A DNA stretch of 64,000 nucleotides, taken from NCBI GenBank assembly GCA_963931865.1, contig OZ007508.1, positions 1,114,133 through 1,178,132 of the forward strand. The letters are read 5' to 3'. The translations under genes and the position numbers were made by a program. Under the pieces are notes generated by a model. That model made no database searches. It was not told the origin of the DNA and saw only the letters and a list, made by a program, of their open reading frames with translations. Below are positions 56,101 through 64,000 of this stretch, one piece after another; the stretch's first letter is position 1, and each line of letters starts with the position of its first letter. Source of the stretch: Axinella damicornis (lineage: Eukaryota > Porifera > Demospongiae > Axinellida > Axinellidae).

Positions 56101-57102
56101 AGTGCAAATGGAACTGGTCTTGGCTTGAAAAATTTGGGAGGAGCGTCTGACTGGACTTGGAGTGTCGCTTTGTGCGACCGAATTTTGCCTAGCTCCTTCT
56201 TGAAAACAGCACTGTGCTTATCAAGGATTGACTGCAGGCGATTGCTAGAATGCACAGACGCTATGCGATGCCAGTTTGGGCGGATATACTTCATCCAATT
56301 TCGACCAAATAGGCTAGGGCCATCACCTTCGACGACCAACAAAACCAACGGCTGCGCCTGCCCCTCGTATGTGACCCGTAAATTTAACTGCCCCATAACT
56401 CGTATTTGCTCACCAGTATAGGTCTTGAGAATGATAGATGAGTCATGCAGGGGTTCATTTGGAAAAACCGTCTTCTTTGTCTCCTCCGAGATAATCGACA
56501 ATGCTGCTCCAGTGTCGATTTCCATCTTTAGCGGCTTTCCGTTTGCGACCACTTCGATAACAATCGGTTTTGACGAGCGTTCGCCCACATTGAAGAGGTG
56601 GAATTCCTCGCTAGTGGTGGTGTCGTCTTCTTCGCCACTTTCGTTGGACACCCACTTGGTTCCGTGGCGTTTTTGTTTGCGGTGACTTTGAGGTGCACCT
56701 CCGCGGCCTTTCGATCGGCAAGCGCTGGAAATATGTCCTTTCTTTCCACAAGTGTGACACTCTGCATCTTTGAAGTGACAATCTTGGGGCTTGTGGTTCT
56801 TTCGTCCACAGCGTGTGCTGAAATCCCATCCTCGTCGCCAGTTGTGATATCGGTAGGTTTTAGAACAATCTTCATTGTATTAAAATAGCAACTGATGTAC
56901 AAGCTTAAGGTGACCATTTATATACTGTCAGATAGAGAGTCTAGAAGGTTCTAGTGGTACAGGGAACTATTGACACCTGATAAGGCTGAATACAGAACTA
57001 GTAAACAGGATGCACATAAGAGTAAAGAGTATACACATTACAGTGAAATCATAAATCAATAGGTCTAGTACAGATTACAATATTAAGAGTACAACTACTA
57101 CA
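53199..57102 (-). mobile_element. Ty3/gypsy LTR retrotransposon, gag-deleted, LTRs apparently identical
   Basis: LTRs of 260 bp at 53199-53458 and 56843-57102, each TG...CA. I found no difference between them by eye. On the minus strand the 5' LTR (56843-57102) is followed directly by AACTGGCGACGAGG, a plausible primer-binding site. A purine tract AGGGGGAAGAG precedes the 3' LTR. Almost nothing of gag remains except zinc-knuckle sequence. The flanks show no clear target-site duplication (left CGAGG, right GGAGG). Confidence 0.95.
53487..56651 (-). CDS. pol: Gypsy pol polyprotein (PR-RT-RNaseH-INT), 1054 aa from first Met
   Basis: Uninterrupted. Aspartic protease motif IDTGAALS (residues 45-52), reverse transcriptase with ICYLDDILI (YLDD 324-327), and RNase H with TDHKPL near 540. 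The integrase zinc finger has H-H-C-C (LHENHPG, SCLSCQ, 691-728). The integrase core has D756, D810 and E846, giving the expected D-35-E spacing. The C-terminus reads VWKRHVDHIRKRE. All catalytic residues are present. Upstream the same frame is open through a zinc-knuckle region (HKPQDC, CHTCGKKGHISSAC) up to the primer-binding site. The first knuckle lacks its first Cys (STRC) and there is no gag. Mobilisation would need gag supplied elsewhere. Confidence 0.95.
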   Translation of the reverse strand: MSNESGEEDDTTTSEEFHLFNVGERSSKPIVIEVVANGKPLKMEIDTGAALSIISEETKKTVFPNEPLHDSSIILKTYTGEQIRVMGQLNLRVTYEGQAQPLVLLVVEGDGPSLFGRNWMKYIRPNWHRIASVHSSNRLQSILDKHSAVFKKELGKIRSHKATLQVQSDAPPKFFKPRPVPFALKDTISRELDQLEKDGILTKVTHSDWAAPIVTVPKPDGRIRICGDYKVTINQALSVDQYPLPKPEDLFTTLTGGKKFTKLDLSQAYLQLVLDEESTKYVTVNTHQGLYRYTRLPFGVASAPAMFQKIMDNILQGIPNVICYLDDILITGKDDVEHLDTLSEVLARLEDQGVRIKREKCSFMKDSVEYLGHMISSEGIQAIPEKVKAIVDAPHPKDVTELRSFLGLLNYYGKFIPNLATILHPLNDLLKANTHWRWSDECRKAFQEAKDKLTSSQLLTHYDPRLTLKMAADASAYGVGAVIFHILPNGEERPIAFASRTLTSAEGNYAQIEKEALALVFGVRKFHQYLFGRKFTLVTDHKPLMAILGPKKGIPSLAAARLQRWAILLSAYNYTIEFRATAAHANADGLSRLPLPDSEPLDQFQDVNMFNILSIDTLPVTSKDIQQATRRDPLLSKVVTYVQSGWPTVVSNEMKPFKSRETELGLEGNCLMWGNRIVIPTKLQPTILTSLHENHPGISRMKSIARSYVWWNGLDKAIETLAQSCLSCQAVKAAPPAAPLHPWMWPNSPWTRIHIDFAGSFQGQMFLIAVDAHSKWPEVVEMTTTTTTNTLSALRDMFGRWGLPEQIVSDNGPQFISEEFAMFVKKNGIQHTRCAPYHPSSNGLAERFVQTFKRAMKASERDGRPLSHRLAEFLLTYRATPHATTGVSPSSLFLQRQIRTRFDLLKPDVKRHVQLKQSQQKTYHDRHSRLRQFQVGQPVMAKNFRQGNWVPGIVISSQGPLSYSIELGDGRVWKRHVDHIRKREFCTPRQLAYARSPETLTDRDLDFYGSFKNNDQIVDQSVVPEDPQPHQVERRYPIRDRRPPQRLDPSSGTL

Positions 57103-57267
57103 GGAGGGAGAGGGGATGAAGGATGTGTGTTATCCCCACTACTATCAACTGGTTGATACAGAAAACCCTTGTTGCCTATATCATCTTTTCCTTGTAAAAA
57201 CGTGGTCTGTTTAACCCTGCCTCTTCAGCAGGTGAGCGTATTATCAAAACATACATGTACACTGTAC

Positions 57268-57314
57268 CAGGAGCTTCTGAGCAGCGAAGCGGCTTCGCCG
57301 CTCATAAGCTCCTG
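57268..57314. repeat. Hairpin in the flank of the gypsy element
   Basis: CAGGAGCTTCTGAGCAGCG and its near-complement ending ATAAGCTCCTG form a stem of about 23 bp with three mismatches, closed by GAAGCGGCTTC. Confidence 0.75.
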
Positions 57315-58149
57315 ATAGTACACATACCAGACAACTCCAATAGGCAGGATTGAAGCAAAATCATGATTCTATTTGCATAGACTTGGACAAAGGGGGAGGA
57401 GGGATGGAGGAGGAAGAAGGGGAGGGAGGGAGGGTGGAGGGAGAAAGAAAGGACAGAGTGGGGGGGGGGGGGGGGGGAGATAGAGAGTGACATGGATGGG
57501 AGGGGAAGGGGAGGGAGGGGATGAAGAAGAGTGAGGGGGAGGGGATGAAGAGGAGTGAGGGGGAGGGAAGAAGGGAAAGAGGGAGAGGCTTTTCCTTACT
57601 GGTAATTGTGAATACCAAGTTTGCAATGTGTGTGGTAGAACATTGCACCCCACCACATGACATCACAATCGACCCCTCCCACCTCAGCTCTGGAACCTCT
57701 CCACAGGACACCACCATGTTAGCATCGTTGCTCCACACAGCACACTTGACGGCAGTACGGTGGCCCTCCAGAGTCTGAGGCCCGGTCTCCGTGCTGCCAG
57801 AAAGGCTAAACACGCACAGCAGTTTGTCGTTGCAACCGGTCAGTAGCTTCTCACCATCCTAGTCAAGATTGAAAGCATGGACGGATGCATGAGAGGGTAC
57901 TAAAACGACTAACACACTCCAAGCAGCACGTCCTAGTAACTATAGCAATGACTGTACTGAGTACAGACAGTTACACCAAACCTATGAGATCGACCTTTTG
58001 TCCTCGCTTTGCCAACAACTGTTTGCCTCCATCATGCACTGAAATACCAGAGACTCCACTAAACTCATTATTATCTGGTGTTCAGGGCAATGACTTGCTA
58101 TCGAGGGTTCCACAATCTACATTGTACAAGTGAGCATTACCGAGGTAGC

Positions 58150-58745
58150 TAGCAGCCTCAGACTTGGGGACAAGGCTGGAATGGTCGTTACTAGGCAATG
58201 CACAGCTCACATGGGCCTGGGGACAAGGCTGGAATGGTCGATATTACACAATGTACAGTTCACATGGGCCTGGGGACAAGGCTGGAAAGGTTGATACTAG
58301 GCAATGCACAGTTCACATGGGCCTGGGGACAAGGCTGGAATGCTTGATACTACACAATGTACAGTTCACATGGGCCTGGGGACAAGGCTGGAATGGTCGA
58401 TACTAGGCAATGCACAGTTCACATGGGCCTGGGGACAAGGCTGGAATGCTTGATACTACACAATGTACAGTTCACATGGGCCTGGGGACAAGGCTGGAAT
58501 GGTCGATACTAGGCAATGCACAGTTCACATGGGCCTGGGGACAAGGCTGGAATGCTTGATACTACACAATGTACAGTTCACATGGGCCTGGGGACAAGGC
58601 TGGAATGGTCGATACTACACAATGTACACTTCACATGGGCCTGGGGACAAGGCTGGAATGGCCGATACTACACAATGTACAGTTCACATGGACATGGGGA
58701 CAAGGCTGGAATGGTCGATACTAGGAAATGCACAGTTCACATGGG
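58150..58745. repeat. 53-bp minisatellite in the second STRAP copy, partly dimeric
   Basis: About eleven 53-bp units homologous to 47386-47862. Here they mostly alternate between a TACTAGGCAATGCACAG type and a TACTACACAATGTACAG type, giving a 106-bp higher-order period not seen in the first copy. Confidence 0.9.
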
Positions 58746-58840
58746 GACGTCTTGGTGAAACTGTAATATTATTACTTATGCCTACACAGTGTTAGACAGT
58801 TTGTGTAGACCATAGTGGAAGGCCTGGGAGTTGTAGATTT

Positions 58841-58869
58841 CGGGGGGGGGGGGGGGGGGGGGGGGGGGG
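58841..58869. repeat. Poly(G) run
   Basis: About 28 consecutive G inside intron 3 of the truncated STRAP copy. Confidence 0.9.
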
Positions 58870-61800
58870 TGTTAGGAGTCTGGGCTCATGGTGGAGCACT
58901 TACACCCAGCCAAACAGATGATGGACTGAACTAGGACCTCCTGAACAAACTGGGGGCCCCAACCTCCTTCGTCCACCTGATGTCATCACTGCTCCCATGC
59001 AGTGTATTACCCACCTGGGAGAAATCAACTGCCTTGACAATGTGCTTGTGGCTGTACGAACAGACTTCAGTTCCTGCGACAGCATTCCATACTTTACTGG
59101 GAGGAGGAAGAGGTACCATGCACTTGGCATTGTAACCAGCTAAGATGTTTGAACTAGTACAATGATCAGGACTGTAGGTGTGAGTGTCTCTCGTGTCCAG
59201 ACTCCCTCAGAAGGAAGCGCGTATGAGGGTCTGGGAACGAGACTAGTGGGAGTGTTGTTGGAGGTAGAGGTTGGCCACTCACGCTGTGAAGTCAGCTGCT
59301 CCGGTGGCTGCCTTGCTAGCATCTCCGTTGAGGCTGGCTCCCCACACAGCACCCTTGTGGCCCTCAAATGTGCCAATCCAGTCCCTTGTGTCCCCTTGCC
59401 GGAGCATTGGCTTCCCATCTGAGTGAGAAGGGAGTGAGAAGGATAGAGCACAATCAGATTACATACCACTTCCTGTTAGCATATTAGAGCGTTACAGTTG
59501 TCTGGTTCCCAGACCCTTGGCCTGTGAGCTGGGTAAATGACCGGCCTACCCTTCGGTGCAGCCGACCCCTGCTTTCCGGTGTGAGTGTTGACACAAGTTG
59601 TGCGACTGATGAACAAAGAGTGTGTGTACGCCGTATGTGACGTCATTCATTAGTCATGTCAGGCACGTGCTTAGTGTCCGCGACTTCTCACCTACTAACA
59701 TTATTCACACTGGAAGAAATTCCTTGGCTATGCGGAAGTGTTGATCATTTGCTCAGATCCTTCCTGACAGGTCGAGGGTCTGGGAACCAGACTAGCTTTA
59801 CAGCTGCTTACGCTTAGACTGAATACTGGTTACAAACGAGCAGACTAGGCTTAGGTGATAGCCCATGTGATTCACTGCTCGTGTGATCCGCTACATGGCG
59901 GTAATATCACCATGAAAGTGGTCGCACTCTGGCATTAACTTTGGCAACTTGCACGGTAGAAATTTGACAAAAGATGGTCTGGCCAGCGAGACCTGGACGG
60001 AGGGAGGGAGCAAGGGATGGTAGCCTCGTACCGAGGCCATAGATAATATGTCCAGGCCTTCTCCAGCGTTGGAATGAGGCTAAGGGAGTGGAGGGTCTCA
60101 GTGAGACCATTACATTCATGGTGACATCGTAGGCAACAAACACCTTTGCTGCCCGGTATTCCAAATCAAGCTGTCAAGTGTCATCTGTATTCATCATGCA
60201 CACACACACACACACCATCCAAGCTAACACAAATCATGGCTGCCTGCTCTGTCACTTCACCTTTGCTGGCGCTGATCAGGAAGAATCCGGACGGAGTACT
60301 GTCACTGTAGTGGAGATGGACCACAGGCCTCGTGTGGCCGGGACAGGTGAGCGGAGTTTGTCGAGCCATGTAGGCAAATGACCTTTGACCTGCCTGTTTG
60401 CGTCAGTAGCTTAGAATAATTAGGGAGGAGCTGAGTAGCTGGTAAGTACAGGTATATACTAGGTGTATGGAGCTGGGCGGGGGAGGAGGGAGACTTCAGC
60501 ATGGTGGATTCTGAATGCTGGATTGGATGTCAGGGAGAGCAATTTGCTGTAACTCCCCCAGTTTAATTTGGTGTGCCTACAAGCTCTCTCTCTCTCTCTC
60601 TTGACACGCACTCACCCCGGCCAGGGGTGACTGTGACCATTGCATGCAGCAATTTTGGAGAAGAAAAGATCCAAATGAACAACGAAAAAATAAATAAGGG
60701 GAGGAGGGGGGCTCTGTCTAGCTTCTCTCCCCCAAAAATTGAAAGAAGAAAAAAGTAGAGAGAGAAAAAAAAAAGAAAAGAAAAAGAAAAAAAAAACAAC
60801 CTAGCAACACACCCATCCCTCCGTGACAGGTCGGACACCGAAGTGTAAGCCTCAGGAGCGCTGGATAGGCGGCGGTGACTGGAATCACAGGAGGCTAACC
60901 TGCTTTCCACCAGACACCTTTCTTTAGCTTCGGTGGTCAGATGGGAACCGGCGTACTCCGGCTGCTAGGCGGGGAAGTCAGGAACCGGTGTGTACGGAGT
61001 GGCCCAGACTCGTACTCGGTTATTGGGGAGGCATTTGAACACTCAACCCCCAGGCTGCAAAGCAAGTGCTTAGCGAGTGTGCCATCCCGACTTCCCGCCA
61101 AAACTTGTTACAAATACAGTATTAATACCCAAACCGGATGTGTCCCGTTGCGCATGCGCACGCAACCTTGACTTCCCGCCAAATATTGGTTCAAACTCAG
61201 CTGGTTGAAACAGTATAGCGCGGAGTGGCCCCCTCACCCTCCTCCAAAGCTCAAGTACGTACGGCATGTCCATCTCATATAAACTATTGCCTTGGCTCTT
61301 CACTGGTGTGCATGTGCATGCAACTTGGGAAGCAGAATCGTACCTATACTCCATGGTTTTATGGGGAAGATTTAGCTCTTGAATAGCCTGGAAGGCATAC
61401 AGGGTAAGCTCAGAGAAAGCATTCTGAAGTTGGTCAGTTGAAATGGTATAGTTGGCTTGCAGTGCTTCGTCCTCAAGTGGTTATGGGTATTTCCCAGGAT
61501 GTAGGAGGATATAGCTCCCTTCGACTCAGGCTGGTTAGCACCTTTAGAGCTTACATTGATACACACGCACATTTCATATGTATATTACAGCACAAGCATT
61601 AAATTTTTACAAACTATTCCACGAAGGTATTTGGTCAAAGTATATTGTATACTAGTATTTGCGTTATAACATCTATGACCCCAGTAGGGTCACATCAACC
61701 CACCATGGCTGGGAATTAATGATATACTAACTTAAGCCTGGCTGAAAACGTTTATGAGGACTGGGAATGAGGCTACAATGATAAATATTTCCATTAGTAT

Positions 61801-62792
61801 GGGTGAGGTCACTCATCGACATCATGTACCATACATTCAATGTGAGTTCACAGTTGCACAATATGACACAACATGTAGTAGCAAAACGGAAGAAAAGATA
61901 CTCATAAAACTGAGCATGCAGGACAGTGCACAAGTGCGTGGTCGTCAAGATCGTCATCCGGGCCGGAGAAAAATACATACAGGTATGCTGACACATACAA
62001 CAGTGATAAAAAACATCGAGATAAATATAGCGGATAAATAAACTACATACCATACACACCACTGCTGTGGTAAGTGCACATGAAGAGAATGTGACAGAGG
62101 TTCAGAGGAGGGAGGAGGATGAAGCTGCTATTGGACTTGCGAGTGAGTTCAAACCAAAGCAGTGCTAGGGGAAGCAGAAGACATTACTGACACACAGTTT
62201 GGATATGAGATATAGACACTATTACAGTAGAGAAAACAGTTTACTTGGTTCCACAAGAGGACACACATTAGCCTCATTCCCAGGCCCGAGACGGTGAGGC
62301 CTGAGAACGAGGCTAGACACACATCTGTAGTCATTCTTAGTACATGTACATGCCTAGGCTCACTCCTAGACCATCGCTGGTCTCATTGCTTTATGAAGAA
62401 GACAGCATCATCCTCTAGCCACGTTTGTCCAAGGCTCACTCCCACAGCCAGAATCCCCCAGCCTCGTTCCCAGATCATTCAAAGACTCATCCCCAGACAA
62501 TTCTAGCCATAATTATTCCAGCCTCGTCCCCAACCACTCGCAGTCATACTCGCAGTTCATTCTAAGGCTTGTTCCCAGACCATTTCATACTTCATTCCAT
62601 GCACCCTCGTTCCTGACCATTCGTAGTTCATCCTAAGGGTCGCTCCAAGACCATTCTTGCCATATTCATTCTAGTGTTGATTCGTAGCCATACTCACAGT
62701 CCACTCCAAGGCCCATTCCCAGACTATTCCTAGCATACTTTCTGCACTTGTAATGAATCCGTTTACCTTTAACCTAGCTGAAGTTCCTTCTC

Positions 62793-63395
62793 TCATGACT
62801 GCATGGCCCGCATGCTCGGAGAGGGAAAGCTTTGACCAGGAGCTGTTCTGAGCCAAGGGCTACTCTGATAGCTGTTGGGGGAGAGAGGGGTACTTCTGGG
62901 GAGGATGGGGTAGTTTCTCTGCGTGAATGTGGCATTGATAGGGTAGGAGCCGAGAGTTTCCTTCGCTTCCTCTTCTTCATCTTCACCACTGGTCTTGTAG
63001 AACGTGGACTGGTAGTTCTGTGTGTGTGGAAGGAAGGGGATGGAGAGGAGGAAAGACGGAAGGGGAGGAAGGAGAGTAAGGGAAGAGGGAAGGGGAGGAG
63101 AGAGGAGGGAAGGGGAGAAGGGAAGGGAGGAGGGTCAATTTATGCTCATCGTTTTCATTTCAAGCATGAAGTCGCAAAATGCCTTATCTATCTAACCATG
63201 GTGTAATAACCCCGTATCTACTCACAGGTTTTTCTGCCCACGACAAGGTATCCTCGGTGCCTCCCTCCACAGGGGTTCTCTTGAGCGGAGAGAAGATGAC
63301 ACAGATCGCCCACTGTGAAAGGAGGTACTTCACCACTTTGTGCACAATGTAGACAATTGTACCCCCAACACTGCTGCTGGTCTGAGGAGGGAGGG
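62793..63395 (-). CDS. Gene X, copy 2: last two exons of an unknown membrane protein (partial)
   Basis: The last exon 62793-63017 encodes NYQSTFYKTSGEDEEEEAKE, GSYPINATFTQRNYPILPRS and the tail SPWLRTAPGQSFPSPSMRAM, then TGA. The preceding exon, about 63230-63382, encodes GGTIVYIVHKVVKYLLSQWA, but an extra GAT-containing stretch near 63294 changes the frame relative to copy 1 (the minus strand there reads AICVIFSPLK). The C-terminal tail is Pro/Ser-rich and cytosolic-looking. Upstream exons should lie beyond the window. As the outer copy of a tandem duplication this should be the functional gene. Family not recognised. Confidence 0.45.
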
Positions 63396-63483
63396 AAGAA
63401 TTCAATCAGGCATCAGTTGGTTTTCCAAATTTGGGTGTGGCTTCCTGTACATCCATATCCATGATTCAACAAGGATGATAGGA

Positions 63484-64000
63484 TGGACACCATAGCTACC
63501 AGCTGGCAGTGAGTGTCCCAGGATGGACACCATAGCTACCAGCTGGCAGTGAATGTCCCAGGATGGACATCATAGCTACCAGCTGGCAGTGAACGTCCCC
63601 CAGGATGGACACCATAGCTACCAGCTGGCAGTGAACGTCCCCCAGGATGGACACCATAGCTACCAGCTGGCAGTGAGTGTCCCAGGATGGACACCATAGC
63701 TACCAGCTGGCAGTGAGTGTCCCAGGATGGACACCATAGCTACCAGCTGGCAGTGAACGTCCCCCAGGATGGACACCATAGCTACCAGCTGGCAGTGAGT
63801 GTCCCAGGATGGACACCATAGCTACCAGCTGGCAGTGAGTGTCCCAGGATGGACACCATAGCTACCAGCTGGCAGTGAGTGTCCCAGGATGGACACCATA
63901 GCTACCAGCTGGCAGTGAGTGTCCCAGGAGAGACACCATAGCTACCAGTTGGCAGTGAGTGTCCCAGGATGGACACCATAGCTACCAGCTGGCAGTGAGT
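63484..64000. repeat. 40-42 bp minisatellite running off the window
   Basis: Units of CCAGGATGGACACCATAGCT then ACCAGCTGGCAGTGAGTGTC. GAACGTCCC variants are 42 bp. About 13 copies are visible with very few differences, and the array continues past the end. Confidence 0.95.

Larger units (their letters stand above)
57683..60369 (-). pseudogene. STRAP second copy, exons 1-4 only
   Basis: Exons 60261-60369 (ATG at 60369), 59283-59418, 59015-59096 and 57683-57858 match the intact gene in length, phase and nearly all bases (one change gives NDANMV for NDPNMV). Exons 5-7 are absent. Beyond the exon 4 donor lie a G/A-rich tract, a unique 300-bp stretch and the gypsy element. The promoter and start are present, so a truncated four-exon transcript is possible. 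It would lack about half of the WD40 propeller. Confidence 0.9.

Noticed and set aside
53199..57102. Infectious retrovirus
   Set aside because: There is no envelope gene and no gag. The layout is that of a Ty3/gypsy retrotransposon.

Overview
This is eukaryotic, almost certainly metazoan, genomic DNA. Its genes are split by short introns with canonical GT-AG (and one GC-AG) borders, and it is full of minisatellites, palindromic MITE-like elements and retroelement debris. The gene set (a P-glycoprotein-type ABC transporter, CUEDC2, STRAP, a death-domain protein, a membrane tyrosinase relic, a DUF4371/hAT-like relic, a DIRS-like tyrosine recombinase and a Ty3/gypsy element) fits an early-branching invertebrate. 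I favour a sponge, but that is an impression, not a proof. All exon models below were built by hand from splice sites and reading-frame phase. They have not been checked against transcripts. LAYOUT. 1-9.3 kb is repeat-rich: 41-bp, 66-bp, 88-bp and about 180-bp tandem arrays, a hammerhead-like motif, a DUF4371 transposase-like pseudogene, the last two exons of a death-domain gene and a broken tyrosine-recombinase retroelement. 9.4-13.0 kb holds exons 1-5 of a decayed ABCB copy on the minus strand. 13.3-17.4 kb holds three copies of an unfamiliar TTAA-flanked element carrying an ORF, two of them nearly identical and 978 bp long. 17.9-19.1 kb is a tyrosinase pseudogene, followed by a 236-bp fold-back element. 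20.1-28.6 kb is a complete 17-exon ABCB gene (minus strand, about 1342 aa). 28.6-35 kb has no gene I can support. It consists of segmental, inverted and tandem duplications. 35.1-38.5 kb is a complete 7-exon CUEDC2 gene (minus). 39.3-43.1 kb on the plus strand is a chain of phase-compatible exons for an unrecognised multi-pass membrane protein. Its tail carries three copies of a YVINKLD motif. 43.6-44.1 kb is a broken small membrane or secreted protein gene. 44.6-49.3 kb is a complete 7-exon STRAP gene (minus) with large intronic minisatellites. 52.1-52.9 kb carries the 3' exons of an unknown membrane-protein gene (called gene X here). 53.2-57.1 kb is a young Ty3/gypsy retrotransposon with LTRs that look identical. 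57.4-63.4 kb is a second copy of the 46.6-52.9 kb block (STRAP exons 1-4 plus gene X 3' exons). The window ends in a 40-42 bp minisatellite. HOW IT FITS TOGETHER. Two segmental duplications dominate. In the ABCB duplication the downstream copy decayed. In the STRAP/gene X duplication, the inner halves at the junction are truncated, so the working STRAP should be the 44.6-49.3 kb copy and the working gene X should be the one near 63 kb. The genes do not form a pathway. They share a region reshaped by duplication and transposition.
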